From assembly GCF_042432825.1 (NCBI RefSeq), contig NZ_JBHLWN010000054.1:1-37886 (forward strand): a stretch of 37,886 nucleotides of DNA. The letters run 5' to 3'. The notes under the pieces are model-generated. The model was not told the DNA's origin, searched no databases, and saw only the letters and a program-made list of their open reading frames with translations. Origin of the DNA: Gordoniibacillus chartarius (GTDB taxonomy: Bacteria; Bacillota; Bacilli; Paenibacillales; NBRC-103111). Within the stretch, counting starts at the first letter, position 1. The number at the start of each line of letters is the position of its first letter. A program made the translations under genes and the position numbers. This document shows, one piece after another, positions 1 through 7,674 of this stretch.

Positions 1-100
1 AAGGGGTTGAGCGGTGTGGAGATGTGGGGGTGGGGCTATACGACTTTATTTTCGGTGCATACTGTAATAAAAAAGTCTGGAACCAGTTGTCCAGTGATAA

Positions 101-180
101 AGATGTCGTGAACCAGTAAAAGATGTCGTGAACCAGTAAAAGATGTTGTGAACCAAAAAAAGATGTCATGAACCGATATG
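101..180. repeat. Four direct 20-bp repeats, probable transposon end
   Basis: Four units start at 101, 121, 141 and 161, with exact 20-bp period and consensus AGATGTCGTGAACCAGTAAA. The first two are identical, the third differs mainly at its 3' end, and the fourth is degenerate after AACC. A partial unit with GGAACCAGT lies at 79-87. Regular arrays like this are typical of ends bound by DDE transposases of the IstA/TniA/TnsB type. I infer the right end of an element lying mostly left of the window; IS21 family is my first guess, Tn7-like the second. No transposase gene is visible to confirm it, and the sequence differs from the 20-bp repeats at 36725-36804. Confidence 0.5.
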
Positions 181-200
181 CAAGATGATTCAGCATCTAG

Positions 201-235
201 AAGGGAGCCCGGGGAATGATTCGTGGCTCCCTTTT
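201..235 (+). terminator. Rho-independent terminator
   Basis: AAGGGAGCC at 201-209 pairs perfectly with GGCTCCCTT at 225-233, followed by a short T-run. It lies just after the repeat array and would stop transcription leaving the upstream element. The ATG at 216 sits in its loop, which argues against using that codon as the start of the downstream regulator. Confidence 0.7.
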
Positions 236-287
236 AATTTGTGTAGAAATAAATGTATACGGGATTTTACGATTGGTGGTGAAATTG

Positions 288-620
288 TTGAGTGACATTG
301 GCTATAGAATCAAATGTATCCGCAAAGAGAACAATTTAAACCAAATTCAGTTTGCAAAAAGTATAGGCATTTCTCAAGGAAACCTGAGTGAAATTGAAAT
401 GGGAAATAGTAATCCGTCTGCGGAAACATTAATATCTATTCGAACACAATATAATGTGAACATAAACTGGTTATTAACTGGTGTCGCTGCAGAAGATGGG
501 ACGACATATGAAGATCAGTTCGAGAAAAGGCTGATTGAAGTTTTTAGAAAACTTGATGATTATGACAAGAACGAAATAATTGAGTTTATACGAGTAAAAA
601 TAAATTTAAGATCAATATAG
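288..620 (+). CDS. XRE-family helix-turn-helix regulator
   Basis: Small DNA-binding protein of the XRE/Cro-CI type, about 110 aa. From the chosen TTG start the protein opens MSDIGYRIK, followed by the five-helix HTH: QIQFAKSIGISQGNLSEIE contains the recognition helix, and NPSAETLISI the last helix. The acidic C-terminal part (about residues 65-110) is probably a dimerisation tail. TTG 288 is preferred because GGTGGTG lies about 7 bases upstream; the longer in-frame ATG at 216 lies inside a terminator loop. The gene stands alone between two mobile elements, so it may be a phage or transposon leftover. Its target is unknown. The family is clear, the start is less so. Confidence 0.75.
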   Translation: MSDIGYRIKCIRKENNLNQIQFAKSIGISQGNLSEIEMGNSNPSAETLISIRTQYNVNINWLLTGVAAEDGTTYEDQFEKRLIEVFRKLDDYDKNEIIEFIRVKINLRSI

Positions 621-717
621 TTATTTAATGAAAATAAAGGATTTTCGCTTAGCTTAAGATAAGTCTCTTATTAAAGCAATACATGCTCCCCGCATATGTA
701 CTTTTATTATAATGAGG

Positions 718-756
718 AGGACGTAGCCCAAGCGAAGGAGCGGGAGCGTCCTTTTT
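718..756 (+). terminator. Possible terminator
   Basis: AGGACG (718-723) can pair with CGTCCT (747-752), followed by TTTT. The stem is only 6 bp with a long loop, so this is a weak call. The rest of 621-850 shows no gene. Confidence 0.35.
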
Positions 757-879
757 GAACTAGCGGGCAGTTTAGTGACAAAAACATTCATGATTTCCTA
801 ATCGCAAACCGTTGATGAAAATTTACGCAAGTTTGGATATGGAAGTTACTTCCTATACTAATACCACCATGGTGAAGTA

Positions 880-1048
880 ATACGTTGCTTTTTATGGTGG
901 AGTTACCCCGTCACAAAAACTGTAAGGATCTGCTCTGAGAACAAACCGATGCTAGCCCTGAGAGCCCATTCAGTGACTGCGTACAGAAAAATGCTGTAGT
1001 TCGAGCTGATCCGTCACCATGATTCATGCGTATCGGAGGTTGTTTCAT
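880..1048 (+). ncRNA. Candidate bridge RNA in IS110 left end
   Basis: IS110 elements encode a structured RNA in the non-coding end next to the transposase (established for IS621). Here that place is the roughly 170-nt leader before the ATG at 1049. It contains short complementary blocks, such as CTGCTCTGAGA with CCCTGAGAGCCC, that could form loops. I have not folded it, and the limits are approximate. Confidence 0.35.
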
Positions 1049-2205
1049 ATGGAAGTACTTATTCCAAACTGTGCAGGGATGGATGTCCATCAGGAATCCA
1101 TCGTGGTTTGCGCGATGCATACCAAGGATGATGGCTCTGTGGAAAGCGAAATTCGAACATTCGGAACACTAACAAAAAACCTGTTTGAATTGCTGGAGTG
1201 GTTAGAATCCAAATCCATATCCCATGTTGCCATGGAGAGTACAGGAATCTACTGGAAGCCGGTATATAACATTCTTGAGGGCTACTTTGATGTAACGCTT
1301 GCTAATGCTCAGCGAATAAAAAATGTCCCAGGGCGTAAAACCGATGTCTGTGATGCGGAATGGATCGCTAAATTGTTGAGAGTCGGCTTGATCGAGCGCA
1401 GTTTTGTACCATCGGAAGATTTGCGGGAACTGCGTGACCTATGTAGACTTCGTAAAAAACGCGTTGGCAATCTGACTGCTGAAAAGAACCGCATTCAAAA
1501 GTACCTTGAAGCTAGCAACGTCAAGTTGGGCACTGTCATTTCCGACGTATTTGGTGTATCTGGCCGAAACCTTTTACAACGACTCATCAAGCAAGGCTAC
1601 ATTGATGCACCCGATATCGACGATTGCGTGAAGGGTACCATACGAAACAAGAAGCAATTAGTAGCAGATTCTCTAGTGGGCACCATCACGACTCACCAAA
1701 TGGAATTGATTCGGGATTGTTGGGAACATATCGCCTTTCTCGAGAAATCCATTGCGAGTTTGGAAGCTAAAATCGAATCGCACCTACAACCCTATCACGA
1801 AGAGTACGAATTGCTACAAACGATCCCTGGTGTTAGTGAAGCAACCGCCGCTTCGATTATTGCAGAGATTGGTGTGGACATGAACCAGTTCCCATCTGCT
1901 GAACAGCTATCGTCTTGGGCAGGTGTGGCGCCAGGAAATCATGAAAGTGCGGGTAAAAAAAAAGTACAAAGAGCGTAAAGGGAAACAGTCACGTGAAAGT
2001 TGCCTTATGCGAAGCGACTTGGGCAATCGCTCGTTCGAGGCACACCGAACTCTCCACGAAATTTTGGAAAATTGCATCCAGACGCGGCAAGAAAAAAGCA
2101 TGCATAGCCATTGCACGAAAAATACTCATCATCTGTTACCACATGCTAAAGCAAAGACAGCCTTATATAGAGGGTGGTCGCAAGTATATTTCGCCAACAG
2201 GTTAA
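1049..2205 (+). pseudogene. IS110-family transposase, split by frameshift
   Basis: Transposase combining an N-terminal RuvC-like DEDD domain with a C-terminal serine-containing Tnp_20 domain. Visible acidic motifs are GMDVHQ, AMESTGIYWKP and KTDVCDAEWIA. The C-terminal part has IPGVSEATAASIIAEIG and SWAGVAPGNHESAGKKK, where the serine is the likely nucleophile. Reading frame 1 stops at 1978. The expected remainder (KVALCEATWAIARSRH to IEGG) continues in another frame to 2205. The switch falls at a run of nine A (1955-1963): a -1 slip there joins the halves into one protein of about 385 aa. ATG 1049 is chosen because CGGAGG lies about 9 bases upstream. It is either a dead copy or one expressed by slippage on the A-run. 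Confidence 0.8.
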
Positions 2206-2556
2206 CTTAATAGTATGACCAACTTCATTAAATCCTATACTTGGCGCAATCCGAGGTTGGGCCCCGGGCATCCTATTGTTCATTTTTTGCAAATCCTGCT
2301 ACTTTTAGAAGACGATGTCCGACCAAACGTGGATTTTGATTTTCACAGAAAAAAGGAATCCTTTGTAAGGTAAAGAATAATAGAATCTGTGACGTTGATG
2401 AATTAGCGGTTATATGCAATTGGGGGAAGGACGAAAGATCGAATATATGCCATTACCATTTATTGTTGGTAGTGGTATATTTGTTTTAAGTGAATCAGTA
2501 CATGATAACACTAGCCGGCGCGAGTTCGAGGAAGTCTTCACTAGCTTGAAGGAGTC

Positions 2557-2668
2557 TGTATAAAACAAAGTGGTTTCGAAGATGTTTGGAAGACTTTGCA
2601 TAGAACGGAGCGGATTCAAAGATGTCTTGATAAAAGGACTCTGTATAGATCGTAGTGGATTTAAGATG
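2557..2668. repeat. Diverged tandem repeats, about 40-44 bp
   Basis: Three related blocks end in AAGATG at 2579-2584, 2619-2624 and 2663-2668. Each has the pattern TGTATA/GCATAGA, then A(C)GNAGTGG, then a T- and A-rich stretch. Spacing is 40 then 44 bp. Function unknown; no nearby gene explains them. Confidence 0.5.
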
Positions 2669-2830
2669 GTTGCCAGGGCATACAGACTTTCCGTCGGTAA
2701 ACGCGAAGAAGCCCTCGACAGCGTAACGCCGCATTATGCGAGCCATTTTTTATTCCCTCAGAAATGCTTGAAACCCTTGTCCCATAAGGGATTTCGCTGA
2801 TTCCCCACTTCGCTTTTGTCGCTTTGTCCT

Positions 2831-2928
2831 CGCATAACTTGGATTTTTTCAGCCAAGATATACGAACCAGGCACTTAAAGGTTATGCGCGGAAAAAGATA
2901 TACGCACCTGATTTTTACGAGATATACG
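2831..2928. repeat. Inverted repeat with three AGATATACG repeats
   Basis: CGCATAAC (2831-2838) and GTTATGCG (2881-2888) form a perfect 8-bp inverted repeat 42 bases apart. A small hairpin, CTTGG/CCAAG (2838-2842/2853-2857), is nested inside. AGATATACG occurs at 2856-2864, 2896-2904 and 2920-2928. This resembles a recombinase or transposase recognition region, perhaps an old element end. No enzyme gene lies beside it. Confidence 0.4.
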
Positions 2929-3030
2929 AGGCTGATGGTTCGATCATAAATCGCATCAAAACACCAGTCAAGCTGACCCTGTCATTTAGGTGTTGTATTC
3001 TTCTGAACTGACAAGGAGGAATGACAGAAC

Positions 3031-4242
3031 GTGGAAAAGAATGATGTCGCTGTCCAGAATGAGCCCAAAAGCAAACCTCGGGCCCTTCTGGAAGTATTAG
3101 CCGTATCCACGAAACTCGGTCTCACTTCATTCGGAGGACCGATCGCTCATCTCGGTTATTTTCATGACGAATACATACGCCGCCGCAAATGGATGGACGA
3201 ACGGAGTTATGCGGATCTGGTCGCGCTTTGTCAGTTTCTTCCCGGTCCTGCCAGCAGTCAAGTCGGAATCGGGATTGGTGTCATTCGCGCCGGTTTGCTT
3301 GGCGGGCTGACTGCTTGGCTCGGCTTTACGCTGCCATCTGTCATCGCGCTGGTTCTGTTCGCCTTTCTTTTGCAGGGATTTGATATTGAAAGCGCAGGAT
3401 GGATCCATGGCCTTAAGATCGTCGCCGTAGCCATTGTCGCTCAAGCCGTTCTTGGCATGGGACAAAAACTGACCCCTGACCGAAATAGAGCGACAATCGC
3501 CATTATTGCAGCGTCCGCCACCCTCTTGTGGCAGACAGCTTTCAGCCAGTTCCTGCTTATTGTTGTCGCGGGCATAGCTGGACTTATGTTATACAGAAAA
3601 ACGGCAATACCTGAAGCACCGAACCTGTCAGTTCCTATCAGTCGCAGCTTTGCCGTCATCTGCTTGTCTCTTTTCTTTGGACTCCTGATCGCTTTGCCTC
3701 TGCTTCGACAATTTGGTGTTGCGGACTGGCTGTCCTTGTTCGACAGCTTTTATAGGGCAGGTTCTCTTGTATTTGGCGGAGGTCACGTTGTTCTTCCGCT
3801 GCTTGAACGGGAAGTCGTACCGACAGGGTGGATCAGCGAGGCAGACTTTCTAGCCGGTTACGGTGCGGCGCAAGCGGTGCCTGGACCGTTATTCACCTTT
3901 GCCGGTTATTTAGGTGCGATGATAAACGGAGTGAAAGGAGCTATGATCGCTACAGCGGCCATCTTTCTGCCTGCTTTTCTGTTGATCATAGGCGCGCTAC
4001 CCTTCTGGAATTCCTTGCGAAAAAGCCCTAAAGTACAGGGGGCGCTGATCGGGATTAATGCAGCGGTCGTCGGCATCTTGTTAGCTGCATTATATAACCC
4101 GCTGTGGACGACGGCTATTCTGGCTCCTGCTGATTTTGCCTTGGTTTCGACTCTGTTCTTGATGCTCGTCTTTTGGAAGATACCGCCTTGGGTTGTTGTT
4201 ATCATAGGTGCGATAGGCGGAACGCTGCTCGGACTGATTTGA
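3031..4242 (+). CDS. chrA: Chromate transporter ChrA
   Basis: Inner-membrane protein of the CHR superfamily, which exports chromate and gives resistance; chromate is a sulfate analogue. At 403 aa it is the long two-domain form. Domain 1 carries TSFGGPIAHLGYF (about residues 32-43) and FLPGPASSQ (69-77). Domain 2 repeats the pattern as LVFGGGHVVLPLLERE (246-261) and AVPGPLFTFAGYLG (282-295). About ten hydrophobic segments are visible, with the two halves joined near residues 190-205. The GTG start at 3031 follows AAGGAGG by about 12 bases, slightly long. It stands alone, with no chrB-like regulator next to it. Family assignment is secure; a natural role in sulfate or other anion export is possible but unproven. 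Confidence 0.9.
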   Translation: MEKNDVAVQNEPKSKPRALLEVLAVSTKLGLTSFGGPIAHLGYFHDEYIRRRKWMDERSYADLVALCQFLPGPASSQVGIGIGVIRAGLLGGLTAWLGFTLPSVIALVLFAFLLQGFDIESAGWIHGLKIVAVAIVAQAVLGMGQKLTPDRNRATIAIIAASATLLWQTAFSQFLLIVVAGIAGLMLYRKTAIPEAPNLSVPISRSFAVICLSLFFGLLIALPLLRQFGVADWLSLFDSFYRAGSLVFGGGHVVLPLLEREVVPTGWISEADFLAGYGAAQAVPGPLFTFAGYLGAMINGVKGAMIATAAIFLPAFLLIIGALPFWNSLRKSPKVQGALIGINAAVVGILLAALYNPLWTTAILAPADFALVSTLFLMLVFWKIPPWVVVIIGAIGGTLLGLI

Positions 4243-4376
4243 AAATGGATCGCATACATTGCCATGATTCAGGGAATTGAGATGCAATAAGTTCAGAATA
4301 CGACTAAACCGCCACTGCTTCACGCGGATCTCCTGTTAAGGATGTTCAAAGCCTGAATCTTAAGAGGGTGTATGAC

Positions 4377-4982
4377 ATGAGCACTGAGAAATTAATTCGA
4401 AAGTTTGACAAACAAGCAAAAATATACGAAATGAGAAGAAGGAAGCAATCGGAAAAAAAGTGGCGTGAAAAATTGATCCGTTGCGCAAAGGGACGTGTTC
4501 TGGAAGTTGGTGTAGGAGCGGGAGCCAACTTTCATTTTTACCCTAAGGACGTTGAAGTGACGGCAGTCGATTTTAGTAAGGAAATGATGAGCAGAGCAAA
4601 AGAAGCAGCTGCTGAAAGCGGTATTCAAGCGGAATTCACTCTTTCCGATGTTGAATCGCTTTCCTTTCCGGACGATTTGTTTGATACCATCGTATCCACA
4701 TTGACGTTTTGCGGGTATGAAGATCCACATCGAGTATTAAGTAATATTCAAAAGTGGTGCAAGCCGGGCGGACAGATTTTATTAATGGAACATGGAATCA
4801 GCTCATATCGGTTCGTCGGCCGGATTCAAAAGATGGTGGATCCGTTGTTCAAGAAAATGGTCGGATGCCATCTTAAACGAGACATCTTGCAGATTCTTAA
4901 GAATACGAACCTGAACATAAAGAAAGTCGAGCGGCATATGTTGGGAGCTGTATACCTGGTGTGGGCTGCCCCGAATAAATAG
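4377..4982 (+). CDS. Class I SAM-dependent methyltransferase
   Basis: Soluble methyltransferase of about 201 aa. Motif I, VLEVGVGAGANF, lies near residues 40-51, followed by the acidic loop VTAVDFSKEMM and the post-I motif DVESLSFPDDLFDTIVSTLTFCG. It belongs to the UbiE/Methyltransf_11 type; such proteins act on small molecules or lipids, and the substrate cannot be read from sequence. ATG 4377 is preferred over the upstream GTG 4368 because AAGAGGG sits 8 bases before it and overlaps the GTG. A strong terminator follows. Neighbours do not suggest a pathway. Confidence 0.8.
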   Translation: MSTEKLIRKFDKQAKIYEMRRRKQSEKKWREKLIRCAKGRVLEVGVGAGANFHFYPKDVEVTAVDFSKEMMSRAKEAAAESGIQAEFTLSDVESLSFPDDLFDTIVSTLTFCGYEDPHRVLSNIQKWCKPGGQILLMEHGISSYRFVGRIQKMVDPLFKKMVGCHLKRDILQILKNTNLNIKKVERHMLGAVYLVWAAPNK

Positions 4983-4992
4983 ATCCAAACCG

Positions 4993-5029
4993 GCTTTTGT
5001 CCCATGCATACGGGATGAAAGCTTTTTTT
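4993..5029 (+). terminator. Rho-independent terminator after methyltransferase
   Basis: GCTTTTGTCCC (4993-5003) pairs with GGGATGAAAGC (5012-5022) with one mismatch, followed by seven T. Confidence 0.85.
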
Positions 5030-5060
5030 ATTGACCCTGGCAATCGGCAATTTCTATGTA

Positions 5061-5108
5061 TTGACAGGGCAATGAATTTGTTTTAGTATTCAAGTGAATA
5101 CTTGAATA
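5061..5108 (+). promoter_or_regulatory. Promoter and operator of arsR-rhodanese operon
   Basis: A -35 box TTGACA (5061-5066) and -10 box TAGTAT (5084-5089) are separated by exactly 17 bases. A perfect inverted repeat, ATTCAAG-N6-CTTGAAT (5088-5107; one more A/T pair extends it to 5087-5108), overlaps the -10 and start region. ArsR-family regulators bind such sites and repress, so I infer autoregulation by the fusion protein encoded downstream. Confidence 0.8.
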
Positions 5109-5122
5109 TTGGGTGGTTTTAG

Positions 5123-5788
5123 ATGGACAACATGAACGGAAGACCTTTCAAAGATGCGATTTATAAACAATTCGCGCGGATCGGAAAATGCTTATCCAGC
5201 GAGAGACGCCTTGAACTTCTCAACCTGCTGTCACAGGGGGCCAAGTCCGTCGAAAAGCTTGCCCAGCAGACGGATATGACCATCGCCAACGTCTCCCAAC
5301 ATCTTCAGGTTCTTTCCGAAGCCCGCTTGGTGACGTCCAAGAAGAGGGGAACTTATGTGTATTATGAGTTGGCGAACACGGCAGTAAACGAACTATTGCT
5401 GTCTATGTGGAAAACAGGGGAACAGCAGCTTGCAGACATTCAAAAGATAAAAGAAGAATTTATGCCCCCACACGGCGGTTTTCATACGATTTCTCTGGAA
5501 GAAGCATTGGCCAAACATAAACAGGGGGAAATCATTCTCGTTGATGTCCGGCCTTCCGAAGAGTACGAATATGATCATATTCCTGGCGCTATTTCCATTC
5601 CGATTGATGAGCTGGCTGAACATATGAATGAACTGCCGAGCGATCTTGAAATTGTAATCTACTGTCGCGGGCCATACTGTGTGTACTCGGCACAAGCCGT
5701 CTTGGAGCTGCGTAACAAAGGTTTCCTCGCTTACCGATTGGAAGAGGGGGTGCATGAATGGAAAAAACACACGGGAAGCCTTCACTAA
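5123..5788 (+). CDS. ArsR-family regulator fused to rhodanese
   Basis: Two-domain protein of 221 aa. Residues about 10-100 form an ArsR-type winged helix, with recognition region MTIANVSQHLQVLSEARLV and wing KKRGTYVYY. Residues about 120-218 form a rhodanese domain with active loop CRGPYC (C181 and C186). Rhodaneses carry sulfane sulfur as a cysteine persulfide. The fusion suggests a repressor that senses persulfide through its own rhodanese cysteine. The DNA-binding half has only one cysteine (C23), so it lacks the two-cysteine pair used by SqrR/BigR sensors. It is the first gene of an operon with a desulfurase, an MBL hydrolase and an MFS transporter, and overlaps the next start by 31 bp. 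Domain calls are secure; the sensing model is inference. Confidence 0.88.
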   Translation: MDNMNGRPFKDAIYKQFARIGKCLSSERRLELLNLLSQGAKSVEKLAQQTDMTIANVSQHLQVLSEARLVTSKKRGTYVYYELANTAVNELLLSMWKTGEQQLADIQKIKEEFMPPHGGFHTISLEEALAKHKQGEIILVDVRPSEEYEYDHIPGAISIPIDELAEHMNELPSDLEIVIYCRGPYCVYSAQAVLELRNKGFLAYRLEEGVHEWKKHTGSLH

Positions 5789-6923
5789 ACCGAATCTATC
5801 TGGATTTCAACGCAAGCACTCCCATTGCTCCAGAAGTAGCGAAGGAAATCCAGTCGTTTCTGGTTGACCGGTTCGGCAACCCTTCTGCAAATCATTGGGC
5901 ATCCCATTCGCTTCAGGAGACCATCCATCAATCGCGGGAGAGTGTTGCGCTTCTTTTGGGTTGCAATCCGGAAGAAATCGTGTTCACAAGCGGAGCCAGC
6001 GAAGCGAATAATCAGGCGCTGAAAGGCGTATTCTTTGGCCGTCAAAGACGAGGAAATCATATCATTGCAACAAAAATTGAACATCCTTCCGTTCTGGAGG
6101 CTTGTCGTTTTCTTGAAAGAGTAGGTGCGCAAGTTACCTATCTCGAGGTTGATGAATTCGGTCTCGTCTCTCCTGAGGATGTCGAAAAGGCGATCACCGA
6201 TCAAACCATTCTCATCTCGATCATGCATGCCAATAACGAAGTGGGAACGATCCAGCCCATATTGGAAATTTCCCGAATCGCCCGAAAGCACGGAATTTAT
6301 TTGCATTCGGACGCTGCCCAATCCGTCGGAAGATACCGGTTAATGTACATGAGCTCGGGGTTGACTTGTTATCCGTCGCGGGTCATAAGTTCTATGCACC
6401 CAAGGGGATCGGAGCGTTATATATCCGCAGCGGTGTTGTTCTTGAGTCGCTTATCCATGGTCCCGGGCATGAATCGGGGAGGCGGGCCGGAACCGAGAAC
6501 GTTCCGTATATTGCCGGGCTTGGCAAAGCGGCAGAGTTGGCCGCTCAGGATTTATCTGCCGAACATCTCAAAGCACTCGGTCAATATTTCTGGAATGAAT
6601 TGAAAAATCACTTTCAAGACGCGATATCATTGAACGGGCATCCCGTTCATCGATTGCCGAATACGTTCAGTATCAATTTTCACGGTTACAGCGGGCAGGA
6701 TATTCTTCAGCGATTGCCCGAGATCGCGGCCACCACGGGTTCCGCATGCCACACGGGAAGCACATCGTTATCTCCGATTTTATCGGCCATGAAAGTTCCT
6801 GAAGAGAAGGGAAGAGGAGCCGTACGATTCAGTCTGGGGAGATATACGACTGAAGAGACGGTTAAGAAAGCCTTATCCATCATAAAAGAACGGATACCTT
6901 GCATCACAAAAGGAGGCGTTTGA
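5758..6923 (+). pseudogene. Cysteine desulfurase (NifS/SufS-like), frameshifted
   Basis: Class V aminotransferase-fold, PLP-dependent enzyme that would release sulfur from cysteine as an enzyme persulfide. The first frame gives LDFNASTPIAPEV, FTSGASEANNQALKG and HSDAAQSVG, then runs wrong. The second frame restores IPVNVHELGVDLLSVAGHK, containing the PLP lysine, then GSACHTGS with the catalytic cysteine. The halves join if one base is added near 6329-6332 (GTCGGAAGATACC read as GTC GGA AAG ATA CC), giving about 389 aa, normal for the family. As written it is inactive: the PLP lysine and catalytic cysteine are both downstream of the break. All other conserved motifs are intact, so the lesion is recent or an indel error. 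Confidence 0.85.
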
Positions 6924-6924
6924 A

Positions 6925-7674
6925 ATGTTATTTCGTCAATACTTGCATCACGATCCGGTGGTGGCCATTTCCTATTTCTTTGGGTGCGGCAGCCGGTCGC
7001 AAGGGGTTGTCGTGGATCCGGTCGAGGAAGCCGTGGATTTCTATATCGAAGAGTCCAAGCGTCTTGGCATGGACATTCGTTATGTGATCGATACTCATCT
7101 TCACGCCGATCATATTTCGGGCGCGCGAGAGTTGGCGAAAAAGACAGGCGCAGCTTATGTCATGCATCAATCAGCGGCAACCGCTTTTCCGTTTCAATCC
7201 GTCGAGGACGGGGACGAAATCGTTGCCGGGAACACCGTGATTCGAATTCTTCATACGCCCGGTCATACCCCAGAGCATTTCAGTCTTGTCGTAACGGATC
7301 GGGCGCGCGGCGACGATCCTTGGTTTATCGTAACGGGGCACACTCTCATGGTTGGAGATGTGGGTCGGACGGAACTGGCGAGTGACGTCAAGGCGGGCGC
7401 AATGCAGCTGTACGAAAGCTTGTTTCAAAAGATTCTGGTTCTGCCGGATGAACTCGAAGTGTATCCCGGAGCGTATTCCGGTTCGGTATGCGGCAGGAGC
7501 TTGAGCGGCAAACCTTCTTCCACCATCGGATTTGAGAAGAAATCCAATAAAGCGTTGCGTCTGAAGGAGAGAGAAGCATTTGTTGCCTTCATGACCGAAA
7601 ATATTCCCGAACCTCCCGCAGGATACCAGGAGATTCGAGCATATAACTCCGGTTTTCAAACGAATAAGCCATGA
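6925..7674 (+). CDS. MBL-fold hydrolase, persulfide dioxygenase-like
   Basis: Metallo-beta-lactamase-fold protein of 249 aa resembling ETHE1-type persulfide dioxygenases, which oxidise glutathione or other persulfides to sulfite. It has THLHADHISG (residues 57-66), TPGHTPEHF (111-119) and GDVGRTE (144-150). Homologues usually have PAHG before a glycine-cysteine segment. Here it is PGAYSGSVCG, so the usual histidine is alanine (A183). ETHE1 uses a single iron held by two histidines and one aspartate (corresponding to H58, H114 and D145 here), so activity may survive. It starts two bases after the desulfurase stop and overlaps the next gene by ATGA. Cytosolic, no signal peptide. The second such enzyme in the window is in the fusion at 17217. 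Confidence 0.8.
   Translation: MLFRQYLHHDPVVAISYFFGCGSRSQGVVVDPVEEAVDFYIEESKRLGMDIRYVIDTHLHADHISGARELAKKTGAAYVMHQSAATAFPFQSVEDGDEIVAGNTVIRILHTPGHTPEHFSLVVTDRARGDDPWFIVTGHTLMVGDVGRTELASDVKAGAMQLYESLFQKILVLPDELEVYPGAYSGSVCGRSLSGKPSSTIGFEKKSNKALRLKEREAFVAFMTENIPEPPAGYQEIRAYNSGFQTNKP

Larger units (their letters stand above)
851..2241 (+). mobile_element. IS110-family insertion sequence
   Basis: The segment holds a complete but frameshifted IS110-type transposase with about 190 bp of non-coding DNA in front and about 30 bp behind, the layout of the IS110 subgroup. The 9-mer TCCTATACT occurs at 851-859 and again at 2233-2241, directly flanking the unit. Known members of the family recombine at a short core shared by both ends and lack terminal inverted repeats, so these copies are my boundary candidates. 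The resulting length, about 1.38 kb, fits the family. Boundaries are inferred, not proven. Confidence 0.65.
2242..3012. other. Gene-poor stretch between IS110 and chrA
   Basis: About 770 bp without a convincing gene. The short open frames here lack ribosome binding sites and family resemblance. What is visible is a set of diverged tandem repeats (2557-2668) and a block of inverted and direct repeats (2831-2928). The chrA promoter should be near the right end, but I see no clear -35/-10 pair. Confidence 0.5.

Noticed and set aside
101..180. CRISPR array
   Set aside because: The units are contiguous 20-bp repeats without spacers, and no cas gene is near.
216..287. Longer N-terminus for the XRE regulator from ATG 216
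   Set aside because: The ATG lies in a terminator loop without a ribosome binding site, and the added residues do not belong to the HTH fold.
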